From contig NZ_JAUSSN010000008.1 in NCBI RefSeq assembly GCF_030812335.1, forward strand, positions 1 through 64,000: 64,000 nucleotides of DNA, given 5' to 3'. This DNA comes from Pseudarthrobacter oxydans (lineage in GTDB: Bacteria; Actinomycetota; Actinomycetes; Actinomycetales; Micrococcaceae). The translations under genes were made by a program, and so were the position numbers. This document shows, one piece after another, positions 8,888-17,121 of the stretch (position 1 is its first letter; the number at the start of each line of letters is the position of its first letter). Under the pieces are notes generated by a model. The model was not told the DNA's origin. It was given only the letters and a program-made list of their open reading frames with translations, and did not search any database.

Positions 8888-9715
8888 CTATGCGGTAGGG
8901 TCCGGCAGTCCGAGGGCGCGTCTCCGTTCCCGCAGCAGGGCCTCTAGCAGCTCGGATAGGTGCGCCGGGGCTTCGATCCGGAACTGGGCCTGGGTGAAGT
9001 CCAGGCCGACCTTCACTCCGAGATCCCCGGGGAGCAGGCGAGCCAGGGCGTCCTCGTCGGTGGTGTCATCGCCCGCGAAGACCGTGGCCGTAGCGCCACT
9101 GGCCTGGCGCAGGAACGCGATGCCTTCCCCCTTGGAGGAGTGGACCACGGAGGTCTCCAGCACCCGGTTGCCGTTCTTCAGGTATACCCCGGGCCGGTCC
9201 TGCAGGACGGCGCGGGCAGCGGCGACGGCGTCCTCGGCCACGTCGTCCGCGGCCAGCCGGGTGTGCAGGACGACGCCGGCCGGCTTGTCCTCCAGCAGGG
9301 TCCCCGGGGCCACCTCCACGATGCCCTCCAGCTCGCGCCGGACCTCGGCGAGCAGTTCCCGGCGGGCGTCATCGAGTTCCAGTTTCGAGGACCCCGGTCC
9401 CATCCAGACTTCGGCGCCGTGGCTGCCGATCAGCAGCGTCTTCTCCGGGGGGAAGGCGACCGCCCGCAGGCTGTCCAGGGCACGACCCGAGATGAGCGCC
9501 GTCGTCGTCCGCGGCAGTTCCGTGAGAGCGGCGAAGGCTGCTGCCGAGCGGGGCAGCGCCCGGGCATCTCCGGCATGGTCCACCAGGGGTGCCATCGTGC
9601 CGTCGAAATCCATGGCGACCAGCAGATGCTCGGTGGCGGCGATGCGACGCAGGGCCTCCAGCAGGTCCGGGGCGAGCGAGAGCGGGGTCTGTCCCGGGGA
9701 AAGCTCAGGAGTCAT
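8888..9715 (-). CDS. otsB: trehalose-6-phosphate phosphatase
   Basis: Second step of trehalose synthesis: dephosphorylates trehalose-6-phosphate. A HAD-superfamily hydrolase of 275 residues, with motif I MDFDGT (nucleophile Asp36, Asp38), motif II LISGR, the conserved GSHGAE segment, and motif IV GDDTTDEDA. Length and motifs are typical. Its start codon overlaps the end of otsA by 11 bases, so translation is coupled and the stoichiometry with OtsA is probably fixed. Confidence 0.94.
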   Translation of the reverse strand: MTPELSPGQTPLSLAPDLLEALRRIAATEHLLVAMDFDGTMAPLVDHAGDARALPRSAAAFAALTELPRTTTALISGRALDSLRAVAFPPEKTLLIGSHGAEVWMGPGSSKLELDDARRELLAEVRRELEGIVEVAPGTLLEDKPAGVVLHTRLAADDVAEDAVAAARAVLQDRPGVYLKNGNRVLETSVVHSSKGEGIAFLRQASGATATVFAGDDTTDEDALARLLPGDLGVKVGLDFTQAQFRIEAPAHLSELLEALLRERRRALGLPDPTA

Positions 9716-11240
9716 CGCGGATCACCTTTTCTTCGAGTGTGCTCAGGAAGTCGGAGGACCAGAGATCGACGTCGTGGTCCAGGATCTGCTTGCGCATCGA
9801 GCGCATGCGGCGTGCGGCCTCCGCGGGCTGCATGTTGACGGCCTTCATGATGGTGTCCTTCAGGCCGTCGATGTCGTGCGGGTTCATCAGCAGGGCCTGC
9901 TTGAGCTGGTCCGCGGCTCCGGCGAACTCGCTCAGCACCAGCGCGCCGTCATTGTTGGTCCGGGCCGTGACATATTCCTTGGCCACGAGATTCATCCCGT
10001 CTCGCAAAGCGGTCACGAGCATAACGTCCGCCGCCAGGTAGAGCGCCACCATCTCCTCGATCGGGTAGCTGTGGTGCAGGTAGCGCACCGCTGTGTTCTG
10101 CATGGTGTCGTAGGTGCCGTTGATGTGGCCGACCGTGCCCTCTACTTCCTCGCGCAGCAGGCGGTAATGCTCCACCCGTTCCCGGCTGGGACTGGCGACC
10201 TGGATCAGGGTTGCGTCCTCGACCGACACTTTGCCGTCCGCCAGGAGTTCTTCGTAGGCCTTGAGTCGATGCCGGATGCCCTTGGTGTAGTCGAGCCGGT
10301 CGACGCCGAGCAGGATGGTCTTCGGGCTACCGAGATCCCGGCGGATCTGCCGGGATCGTTCGACGATCTCCGGGTTCCGTGCCAGCTCGCTGATCTGCTT
10401 GACGTCGATGGAGATGGGGAAGGCCTGGGCGCGGGCGATATGGGTGGTCTTCCCGTCAGCCCCCTTCACGTGGATCTGCTGCTGCTTGACGCTGGCGCCG
10501 AGGAAGCGGCGGGCGGAGCGCATGAAGTTCCCGGCGTCGCTGGGGCGCTGGAAGCCGACCAGATCGGCGCCGAGCAGTCCGTCGATGATGGCGCGGCGCC
10601 ACGGCAGCTGGGCGAAGATCTCCGGCGGCGGGAAGGGGATGTGGTTGAAGAACCCGATTTTCAGGTCCGGACGCGCCTCGCGCAGCATCTTCGGGACGAG
10701 CTGGAGCTGGTAGTCCTGCACCCAGACGGTGGCGCCGGGGTTGGCGTGGTGGATGACGGCGTCCGCGAACCGGCGGTTGACCTTGCGGTAGGAGTCCCAC
10801 CAGGTCCGGTGGAACTCCGGCGGGGCGATCACGTCGTGGTAAAGCGGCCAGAGGGTGGAGTTGGAGAAACCCTCATAGAAGAATTCGATGTCGTGCGTGC
10901 TCAGCTGGACGGGAACGAGGTCGATGCCGCCGTGGCTGAAAGGCTGGACATGCTCATCCGGGGCGCCGTGCCAGCCGACCCAGGCTCCGTCGGTCTTGGT
11001 CATCATGGGGGCCAGCGCGGTGACCAGGCCGCCGGGGGAACGGCGCCAGCCGTCCTCGCATCCGGGCTCATCGGGGGAGCAGCGGTCGACCGGCAGGCGG
11101 TTGGAAACCACCATGAAGTCATACTGCGCGTCCGAGGCAGTGTCGCTGGTGCCGGGTGCGCTGGTGCCGTGCGCGTCTGTGCCGTGCGCGTCCGCGCCGT
11201 TGGATTCTGGATCCGATTCGGCGTGTTTGGTTGCCTGCAT
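9705..11240 (-). CDS. otsA: trehalose-6-phosphate synthase
   Basis: GT20 glycosyltransferase joining a nucleotide-activated glucose to glucose-6-phosphate; 511 residues from the chosen start. Visible are VVSNRLPV near the start of the catalytic domain, GWHG, VWVQDYQLQLVP, FFNHIPFPPPE, VDRLDYTKGI and the C-terminal DGMNLVAKEY, all GT20 hallmarks. The frame is open to 11381, but ATG 11240 has GGGAG 5 bases upstream, while the ATG at 11273 is crowded against its only purine run. The first ~35 residues are low complexity (repeated HGT/PGT), likely a disordered tail. Operon with otsB; function is osmotic and stress protection. Confidence 0.94.
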   Translation of the reverse strand: MQATKHAESDPESNGADAHGTDAHGTSAPGTSDTASDAQYDFMVVSNRLPVDRCSPDEPGCEDGWRRSPGGLVTALAPMMTKTDGAWVGWHGAPDEHVQPFSHGGIDLVPVQLSTHDIEFFYEGFSNSTLWPLYHDVIAPPEFHRTWWDSYRKVNRRFADAVIHHANPGATVWVQDYQLQLVPKMLREARPDLKIGFFNHIPFPPPEIFAQLPWRRAIIDGLLGADLVGFQRPSDAGNFMRSARRFLGASVKQQQIHVKGADGKTTHIARAQAFPISIDVKQISELARNPEIVERSRQIRRDLGSPKTILLGVDRLDYTKGIRHRLKAYEELLADGKVSVEDATLIQVASPSRERVEHYRLLREEVEGTVGHINGTYDTMQNTAVRYLHHSYPIEEMVALYLAADVMLVTALRDGMNLVAKEYVTARTNNDGALVLSEFAGAADQLKQALLMNPHDIDGLKDTIMKAVNMQPAEAARRMRSMRKQILDHDVDLWSSDFLSTLEEKVIRDDS

Positions 11241-11418
11241 TGGTGCTCCCTGGGATTCGCTCGTGGCTCCCATCCACCCTAGCCCGGCGGAATCTTCTGT
11301 GCTATTCGTCCGCTGGGAGGCGGGGAGGAAGGTTGAAAGCGCAAGTTCCCAGATTTCTCCCCTAAAATGATGAATTGCCACCCAGTGGATATCACCGGCC
11401 GATCGACCCGAGGAACTA

Positions 11419-12309
11419 ATGAGCCCCGCAAACGAACCCCGTCAGTCCAAAACAGAGCGAACTGCCGCGGCCCGCGAGAAAGCCCGTGAAATCCGCGAGG
11501 CGCAGGTGAAGAAGGACAAGCGCAACAAGCTGCTCATCGGCTGGGGCATCGTTGCCGCCGTCGTGGCCATCATTGTGGTCGTGGCGCTGGTCGTCACCTC
11601 GAACATTCAGAAGAACGCCCCGATTGCGGACGAGGGACCCACCCCGGCCAACGGCAACGTTTACGGCGGCGTCACGCTGCTGGCCAACTCCGAGGTCGCG
11701 AAGACCGAGCCTGCGACCGTCCGGGTCGCCGACATTCCCGCTCCGGCGGAAACCCCGCCGGCAGTCGTGACCGCGCCCGGCGCCGAGGCTGAGGCCGGCA
11801 AGCCGGTCAAGGTGATCCTCTACATCGACTTCATTTGCCCGGTGTGCAAGAACTTTGAGACCCAGTACAACGAGACCCTCACGAACCTTCGCAACGAAGG
11901 CAAGATCACCGTGGAGTACCGCCCGCTGGGCTTCCTGGACACCCGCTCCACGACGAACTACTCCTCCCGCGCGGCCAACGCCGCAGCCTGCGTTGTGAAC
12001 GAATCGCCGGAGAAGTACGCGGACTTCGTCAATGCGCTGTTTGAGCAGCAGCCCGCTGAAGGCGGCGCCGGCATCTCGGATTCGGATCTGAAGAAGATGG
12101 CCACCGACGTCGGGGCCAAGAGCATCGAAACGTGCGTGGACGAGAAAACCTACCGCCCGTGGGTGAAGTACACGACCCAGCAGGCAGCGTCCATCGGTGT
12201 CACCGGCACGCCCACCGTGTTCGTTGAGGGCCAGCAGTGGGGCAAGGGCGAGAGCGCCCAGACCCCGTTCGAGGAGTTCCTCCAGGCCGCCATCGACGCC
12301 AAGCAGTAG
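11419..12309 (+). CDS. membrane-anchored DsbA-like thioredoxin-fold protein
   Basis: Extracytoplasmic thiol-disulfide oxidoreductase candidate, 296 residues. A basic, charged N-terminus (1-37) precedes one membrane helix (about 38-61, LLIGWGIVAAVVAIIVVVAL), a linker, and a DsbA-family thioredoxin domain with the redox pair CPVC (Cys140, Cys143) and a cis-Pro loop (TGTPTVFVEG). Two further Cys occur in the helical insertion (AACVV, ETCVD). The topology puts the catalytic domain outside. GAGGA precedes ATG 11419. It is monocistronic with its own terminator. Likely helps fold secreted proteins; the electron partner is unknown. Confidence 0.88.
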   Translation: MSPANEPRQSKTERTAAAREKAREIREAQVKKDKRNKLLIGWGIVAAVVAIIVVVALVVTSNIQKNAPIADEGPTPANGNVYGGVTLLANSEVAKTEPATVRVADIPAPAETPPAVVTAPGAEAEAGKPVKVILYIDFICPVCKNFETQYNETLTNLRNEGKITVEYRPLGFLDTRSTTNYSSRAANAAACVVNESPEKYADFVNALFEQQPAEGGAGISDSDLKKMATDVGAKSIETCVDEKTYRPWVKYTTQQAASIGVTGTPTVFVEGQQWGKGESAQTPFEEFLQAAIDAKQ

Positions 12310-12332
12310 GCGGCAGGACCTGGCAGCAACTG

Positions 12333-12373
12333 CAGGCCCGGTTCCGGATTCTTCCGGAGCCGGGCCTGTTTTT
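12333..12373 (+). terminator. intrinsic terminator of the DsbA-like gene
   Basis: The 9-bp stem CAGGCCCGG/CCGGGCCTG (12333-12341 with 12360-12368) continues into 6 more pairs and is followed by five T residues: a textbook intrinsic terminator. Confidence 0.92.
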
Positions 12374-12460
12374 ATCACCGGGCATCCGTGGGCTAACCTT
12401 ATCTAGCGCCATGGCGCCAGGCCCCCTCATCGCGGCCCGGTGCCCCGGGCGCACAGGAAT

Positions 12461-12534
12461 GCCTCCTTAGCTCAGTTGGCCAGAGCACCGCTCTTGTAAA
12501 GCGGGGGTCGTCGGTTCGAATCCGACAGGGGGCC
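12461..12534 (+). tRNA. tRNA-Thr (anticodon TGT)
   Basis: Cloverleaf: acceptor GCCTCCT pairs with AGGGGGC (12461-12467 with 12527-12533, one G-U); D-arm GCTC/GAGC; anticodon stem CCGCT/AGCGG around loop CTTGTAA with anticodon TGT at 12495-12497; T-arm GTCGG-TTCGAAT-CCGAC. It reads ACA codons. The 3' end continues CCA within the acceptor context, so whether the full CCA is encoded is unclear. Confidence 0.96.
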
Positions 12535-12541
12535 CAAGAAG

Positions 12542-12590
12542 AACCGCGCCGTTACCGGGAACTGTCCCGGTGGCGGCGCGGTTTTCTTTT
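12542..12590 (+). terminator. terminator after tRNA-Thr
   Basis: Stem AACCGCGCCG/CGGCGCGGTT (12542-12551 with 12574-12583) with inner ACCGGGA/TCCCGGT, ending in TTTTCTTTT. Nothing coding is supported between here and 12810. Confidence 0.92.
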
Positions 12591-12809
12591 GTCCTTAATA
12601 AAAGGGCTTCCCTCGTTGCGCCTGCCCACCTTATGTCCAGCTCTTGACCTCTTCACCGGCGGGACTGCCGTGGGAAACAGCGCGCATCACGTCTTGGGTG
12701 GTTCCAGCCATCCACCGCACAGGTGGGGTCCACGGACGTGGATCCCCGATGGGGCGCCGGGGGACGTTAGGCCCTAGCCGACGGAAACCGCACGGCGGAG
12801 TCTGGGCCT

Positions 12810-13298
12810 ATGACTGAATCAAACCCGGACAAGACGCCGGACATCAAGGCCACCCAGCTACAGGAACAGCCGACGGCGGTGCTGCGCGAAACCGTCCCGA
12901 TGAAGGGGCTGCGCGAGTTCTTCGGCCGCGCGTACAGCTCGGTGATGAGTGCGGCGGAACAACAGCACGTCCAGCTGGCCGGACCGCCGTTCGCGTTGTA
13001 CCGCGGGATGCCGACCGACGTCGTCGACGTCGAAGCCGGGTTTCCGGTCGCGGCGCCGTTTCCCGGCGGCGGCGACAGCGGTGTGACCGCGGGTTCCCTG
13101 CCCGCCGGCCGGGCCTTTGAAGCGATGCACATCGGCCCTTACGAGACCCTCCCCGAAACGTACGGGGCGATCATGGAAAAGATGCAGGCCGAAGGCCTGA
13201 CGCCGGGCACCGCGATGTGGGAGTACTACCTCAGCGACCCGGCGGCGGAGCCGGACCCGGCAACCTGGAAGACGCTCATCATCTGGCCCATCGCCTGA
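12810..13298 (+). CDS. GyrI-like small-molecule-binding protein
   Basis: Stand-alone effector-binding domain of the GyrI/SOUL superfamily, 162 residues. The features seen are the N-terminal QEQPTAVLRETVPM strand, the central GPPFALYRGMPTDVVDVEAG, the LPAGRAFEAMHIGPYETLPE turn and the terminal KTLIIWPIA strand. Members of this family bind diverse ligands or act as cyclopropanoid hydrolases or gyrase modulators; nothing here chooses among them. There is no DNA-binding domain, so it is not itself an AraC/MerR regulator. Single-gene unit, as far as can be seen. Confidence 0.82.
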   Translation: MTESNPDKTPDIKATQLQEQPTAVLRETVPMKGLREFFGRAYSSVMSAAEQQHVQLAGPPFALYRGMPTDVVDVEAGFPVAAPFPGGGDSGVTAGSLPAGRAFEAMHIGPYETLPETYGAIMEKMQAEGLTPGTAMWEYYLSDPAAEPDPATWKTLIIWPIA

Positions 13299-13506
13299 GC
13301 GCACAGCCAGTCGTGCAGGCTGCCGGCGCCGGCCCTTGGGGGCAGCCGAGGCGCGCGTCGTTGTGCCCCGCCCGTCCCAATCGGAAGGCGGGCGACGCAA
13401 AGTGTCTGATTCGGCACACTATTCTTCAACTGCGTGCATAATGTCCTAAACTGCTTCACTGAAGTGCCTGAAATGGCGCGGCGCAGCAACGAAAGTGAAC
13501 CCCCAA

Positions 13507-13809
13507 ATGGCTACCGATTACGACGCACCACGCAAGACAGAAGAAGAGTCTCCCGCGGAGTCGCTGGAGGCACTTCAGGCGTCCCGCAGTGGGGGCGCCC
13601 AGACTGCCGTCATCGACGTCGACGAGAACGACACGGCTGAAGGCATCGACCTTCCCGGCGCTGATCTTTCCGGCGAAGAACTGACCGTCGTTGTTGTTCC
13701 CGAGCAGTCCGATGAATTCACCTGCTCCTCCTGCTTCCTGGTCCGTCACCGGTCCCAGGTGGCCAAGGAAAAGAACGGCCTGAAGTACTGCCGCGACTGC
13801 GAAGGCTAG
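13507..13809 (+). CDS. DUF4193 zinc-ribbon-like protein (Rv2699c family)
   Basis: Small actinobacterial protein of unknown role, 100 residues. It begins with the family signature MATDYDAPRK, has an acidic middle (DVDENDTAEGIDLPGADLSG), and ends with two CxxC pairs, FTCSSCFLV and YCRDC, that probably bind zinc. From memory it closely resembles Mycobacterium tuberculosis Rv2699c in length and motif order. ATG 13507 is chosen over the GTG at 13495 because of that conserved N-terminus. Monocistronic, with a strong hairpin downstream. Confidence 0.92.
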   Translation: MATDYDAPRKTEEESPAESLEALQASRSGGAQTAVIDVDENDTAEGIDLPGADLSGEELTVVVVPEQSDEFTCSSCFLVRHRSQVAKEKNGLKYCRDCEG

Positions 13810-13858
13810 GGGACCTTCCACCGCGCACCACCACTTCACAACGTTCCAGCAAGGCACC

Positions 13859-13895
13859 GCGAAGCGCCGGATTCCGAAAGGGACCGGCGCTTCGC
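13859..13895 (+). terminator. terminator of the DUF4193 gene
   Basis: A perfect 12-bp stem (13859-13870 with 13884-13895, GCGAAGCGCCGG) with a 13-base loop; U-tract absent, as is common in actinobacteria. Confidence 0.75.
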
Positions 13896-14057
13896 CGTTG
13901 CCAGGAATTTCCCGGGCACAGGACGACGGCGGCGCAACCGTCCCGTAACCCGGCGCGGCGCAGCCTAACGGTTCGACGCAGATCCGGCCGGCCCCTCGAT
14001 TCGGCCCGGAAACGCTCCTATTCTGGAGCTATCTCATCATTCGAGGAGGCGGCCCAA

Positions 14058-14603
14058 ATGAAGAAGTTCCGGGTGTGGCTGGTAGCGATCCTGATGGCTG
14101 TTGGTTCGGGGCTCGTGGCCCCCGGCCCCGCGGCGGCGACACCCTACTGCGGACTGGTGTGGGGGTCGCTGATGAAGACCGACGCGGCGATGAGCCAGGC
14201 CCAGGTGACGAATGTCCGCACGGGGCAGCACTACTGTTTCGACCGGCTGGTCCTCGACCTCAACGGCCCCGTCGCCGGCTACACAGTCCGCTACGTTCCG
14301 CAGGTAACACAGGACGGTTCGGGATTCCCTGTCCCGCTGCGCGGCCAGGCGTTCCTCCAGGTCACGGCCAACGCCCCGGCCTATGACGAGAACGGTAACG
14401 CCACCTACAAGCCGGCCGAACCGAAAGAACTGAGCAACGTCAGCGGTTACCAGACCTTCCGGCAGGTGGCATGGGCCGGCAGCTATGAGGGCTATTCAAG
14501 CCTCGGCCTCGGAGTCCGGGCCCGGCTGCCGTTCCGCGTGTTTACCCTGGACGGACCGGCCGCGGGCTCACGGCTCGTGGTCGACGTCGCGCATTTCTGG
14601 TGA
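14058..14603 (+). CDS. secreted AMIN-like domain protein
   Basis: Exported protein of 181 residues. A Sec signal peptide is clear: MKKFR, a hydrophobic core (VWLVAILMAVGSGLVAPG), then AAA-T cleavage near residue 27. The mature part follows the pattern of the actinobacterial AMIN-like domain: a short N-terminal segment, then HYCFDRLVLDLNG, YTVRYVPQV, a beta-rich centre and the closing RLVVDVAHFW. Two Cys (PYCG, HYCF) could form a disulfide. The role is unknown; AMIN-type folds usually bind cell-wall or surface ligands. GAGGAGG lies 8 bases before ATG 14058. Confidence 0.82.
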   Translation: MKKFRVWLVAILMAVGSGLVAPGPAAATPYCGLVWGSLMKTDAAMSQAQVTNVRTGQHYCFDRLVLDLNGPVAGYTVRYVPQVTQDGSGFPVPLRGQAFLQVTANAPAYDENGNATYKPAEPKELSNVSGYQTFRQVAWAGSYEGYSSLGLGVRARLPFRVFTLDGPAAGSRLVVDVAHFW

Positions 14604-14727
14604 GTCCGTCCGGGCAGCCGCCGTCGTCCAGGGGTGCCCGCCGTGGTTAGTAAGCCAACTTAGTAAGCTGACCGAGAAATTCCTCCGGGACCGTCGCGGT
14701 CCCGTTGCGCCCTGCGGTAGCGTCGAA

Positions 14728-14770
14728 GGTATCGGACCTAGCGATACCGGACGCAACGGTATCGCACCTA
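14728..14770. promoter_or_regulatory. repeat elements in the dps promoter region
   Basis: GGTATCGGACCTA (14728-14740) recurs as GGTATCGCACCTA (14758-14770), 30 bp apart on centre, about three helical turns. The first copy also forms GGTATCG-N7-CGATACC (14728-14748). Lying 14-56 bases before the dps start, they look like regulator sites or overlapping promoter elements. Confidence 0.5.
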
Positions 14771-14783
14771 CTCAGGAGGACGC

Positions 14784-15263
14784 ATGAAAGCTTCACCGAC
14801 CCTCACGACGAACCTGCAGGCGGTGCTTGTTGACCTGATAGAACTTCACGTTCAGGGCAAGCAGGCGCACTGGAACATCGTCGGAACGAACTTCCGGGAC
14901 CTCCACCTGCAGCTGGACGAGATCATCGACGCTGCCCGTGAGTTCGCGGATGACCTGGCGGAGCGCATGCGCGCTCTTCACGCCCTTCCGGACGGCCGCA
15001 GTTCCACGGTGTCCAAGTCCACCGCGCTCGCCGAGTTCCCCAGCGGCCTGATCAACACCAAGGACGCCATTGAGCGGATCGTCGCAGCCCTTGAGGCCGC
15101 CGTCGGCACCATGCGTAAAGTCCACGACGAAGTCGACGAAGAGGACCCCACCACGGCGGACCTGCTGCACGGGTTCATCGCCAAGTTCGAGCAGTATGCC
15201 TGGATGGTCAATGCGGAGACGATGCGGGCCAACTCCAGCGTCACCACGGCGGACAGCAAGTAG
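14784..15263 (+). CDS. dps: Dps-family ferritin-like DNA-protection protein
   Basis: Iron-oxidising dodecamer that protects DNA in stationary phase and under oxidative stress. At 159 residues it is typical. The Dps ferroxidase set is visible with its usual spacing: His29 in KQAHWN, Asp56 and Glu60 in REFADDLAER. A four-helix-bundle pattern runs throughout. The C-terminus is short and not Lys-rich, so DNA binding may depend on the N-terminus. CAGGAGG lies 6 bases before ATG 14784. Monocistronic between the repeat-bearing promoter and a strong terminator. Confidence 0.94.
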   Translation: MKASPTLTTNLQAVLVDLIELHVQGKQAHWNIVGTNFRDLHLQLDEIIDAAREFADDLAERMRALHALPDGRSSTVSKSTALAEFPSGLINTKDAIERIVAALEAAVGTMRKVHDEVDEEDPTTADLLHGFIAKFEQYAWMVNAETMRANSSVTTADSK

Positions 15264-15278
15264 CGTTCCCCGGCAGAT

Positions 15279-15324
15279 CCCAGCGCCCGGCCCCGGTTCC
15301 CACCGGCGCCGGGCGCTGGGCGTT
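15279..15324 (+). terminator. terminator of dps
   Basis: 13-bp stem CCCAGCGCCCGGC/GCCGGGCGCTGGG (15279-15291 with 15308-15320) followed by CGTTT. Confidence 0.85.
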
Positions 15325-15368
15325 TAAGCGGCGCCGCCTGCCGGCCAAGGAGCGTTCCGGTCCGCTGG

Positions 15369-17039
15369 CTATTTGGCGGTCGGCACCTTCCTGAGGACGA
15401 CGGCGGCGAGCACCGATGCCCCGGCCATGAGCACGAGCGCAATCGTGGCCGTGATGTGGACGCCTGAATCGAACGCGGTCCGGGCGGCGGTCATCACGGC
15501 CTCCGCCAGCGGTCCCGGGAGGGCCTGCGCCAGTTCCACGGCCCCGGCGAGCGTCTCGCCCGCCTGGGCTGACGCCTCAGCCGGTGCGGCGTCCTCGACG
15601 CCGGCGGGAAGCAGCAGATTGCCCTGGTAGGAAGCCGTCAGGATGGAGCCGAGGATGGCCGTGCCCAGCAGGGAACCGATTTCGTAGCCGGTCTCGGAAA
15701 TTGCGGCCGCCGCCCCGGACTTCTCCGCCGGGGCGGCACCGAGGATCAGGTCGTTGGAGATGGTCTCCGCGGCGCCGACGCCGAGGCACAGCACCAGCAG
15801 GGCCGCCAGCAGCAGCGCCGGGCCGTTGCCGTGGTCGCCGAAGGCCACAAGGAAGTAGCCGCCGGCGCTCAGGAGCAGCCCGCCCGCGACCACAAAACCA
15901 GGGCGGACCTTCTTCACCAGCGGCACCACCAGCAGGCCGGCCAGGACGGTCGCGATCAGTGCGGGGACCATGGCGATGCCGGATTCCGAGGGGGACTGCC
16001 CCTCGATCAGCTGCAGGTGCTGGGCCAGGAACAGGATGAAGCCGTTGAAGGAGAACAGTGCCAGCACGTTGGCGATGATGGCGGTGCTGAAGACCCGGTT
16101 GCCGAAGAGGCTGAGGTCCAGCAGGGGAGCGGTCCGGTTTGCTGCCCGCGCGCTGTCCGGTGCCGCGGAGTCCTGCAGGCGGCTGCCCGGGGAGCGGACT
16201 GCCTGCGAGAGGCCGGATGCCAGGAGCCGCTGCCGCCTGATGAAGACGTACCCCATCAGCAGGCCGAAGCCGATGGCGGCCAGCGGTTCCAGTGCCGGGC
16301 CGTGTGTGGCCAGGATCTTGATGCCGTAGACGACCGGCACCATGACCAGTAGGGACAAGACGATGCTGGGTACGTCCACCCGGCCCGGGTTCGGGTCGCG
16401 GGATTCCGGGATCAGGGCCGGGCCCAGGACCAGCAGCGGCAGGATGATCGGCACGGCCACCAGAAGCACCGCGCCCCACCAGAAGTGCTCCACCAGCCAG
16501 CCGCCGAAGATCGGGCCCAGCGCGGCACCGCCGGAGAAACCGGCGGCCCAGATGGCCACGGCCAGCCGGCGCCGGTTGGGCTCGGGGAAGATGTTGCGGA
16601 TCAGGGACAGCGTGGAGGGCATCAGCATGGCGCCGAAGAACCCCAGCCCGGCACGGCCGGCGATCAGCCACTCGGCGCTGGGGGCAAAGGCCGTGACCGC
16701 CGAGACGGCGGCGAAGCCGGTGCTGCCGATGAAAAGCAGCCGGCGGCGGCCGATCCTGTCGCCGAGGCTGCCCATCGCCACGAGGAGACCGGCGAGGACC
16801 AGGGGATAGGCATCGACAATCCAGAGCAGTTCCACGCCCGAGGCATCGAGGCTGCGCGCGATGGCCGGCAGCGCGAACGTCAGGGCCGTGTTGTCGACGG
16901 CCACGAGCAGCACGGGAAACATCAGCAGTGCCAGCGCCAGCCAGTCGCGCCACGGCGCGCGGGGCGCTGTGTTCGACGTTCCGGCGGCGAGGTTGCCGCC
17001 GGTTCCGGTGCTGCTGCGGGTGATCGATGTGTTGCTCAT
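15369..17039 (-). CDS. MFS drug-efflux transporter, DHA2 (EmrB/QacA) type
   Basis: Proton-coupled multidrug exporter with about 14 predicted membrane helices in 556 residues. DHA2 features: WLALALLMFPVLLVAVDNTAL with the motif-D1-like Asp in helix 1, motif A GSLGDRIGRRRLL between helices 2 and 3, and an antiporter motif C-like AAGFSGGAALGPIFGGWL in helix 5. It most resembles the SmvA/LfrA/QacA branch. Divergent from the TetR gene across an 82-bp region with a palindromic operator, so it is almost certainly repressed by that TetR and induced by its ligand. Substrate unknown. Confidence 0.92.
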   Translation of the reverse strand: MSNTSITRSSTGTGGNLAAGTSNTAPRAPWRDWLALALLMFPVLLVAVDNTALTFALPAIARSLDASGVELLWIVDAYPLVLAGLLVAMGSLGDRIGRRRLLFIGSTGFAAVSAVTAFAPSAEWLIAGRAGLGFFGAMLMPSTLSLIRNIFPEPNRRRLAVAIWAAGFSGGAALGPIFGGWLVEHFWWGAVLLVAVPIILPLLVLGPALIPESRDPNPGRVDVPSIVLSLLVMVPVVYGIKILATHGPALEPLAAIGFGLLMGYVFIRRQRLLASGLSQAVRSPGSRLQDSAAPDSARAANRTAPLLDLSLFGNRVFSTAIIANVLALFSFNGFILFLAQHLQLIEGQSPSESGIAMVPALIATVLAGLLVVPLVKKVRPGFVVAGGLLLSAGGYFLVAFGDHGNGPALLLAALLVLCLGVGAAETISNDLILGAAPAEKSGAAAAISETGYEIGSLLGTAILGSILTASYQGNLLLPAGVEDAAPAEASAQAGETLAGAVELAQALPGPLAEAVMTAARTAFDSGVHITATIALVLMAGASVLAAVVLRKVPTAK

Positions 17040-17046
17040 GATGATA

Positions 17047-17070
17047 ACTATACCGTCTGGACGGTACAGT
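17047..17070. promoter_or_regulatory. TetR operator in the divergent promoter
   Basis: TACCGTC-TG-GACGGTA (17051-17066) is a perfect palindrome, extended to 11 bp per arm with one mismatch (ACT...AGT). It lies 8 bases upstream of the efflux-gene start and within sequence resembling that gene's minus-strand promoter (TTAACT and TATAGT), so binding would block it directly. Confidence 0.85.
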
Positions 17071-17121
17071 TAAGAAACCGACCGTTAAGACCCGTCCTCG
17101 CCGCGGGGCATGATTGGAACC

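Noticed and set aside
12597-12777. Short frame after the tRNA terminator
   Set aside because: No ribosome site, no recognisable pattern, biased composition only.
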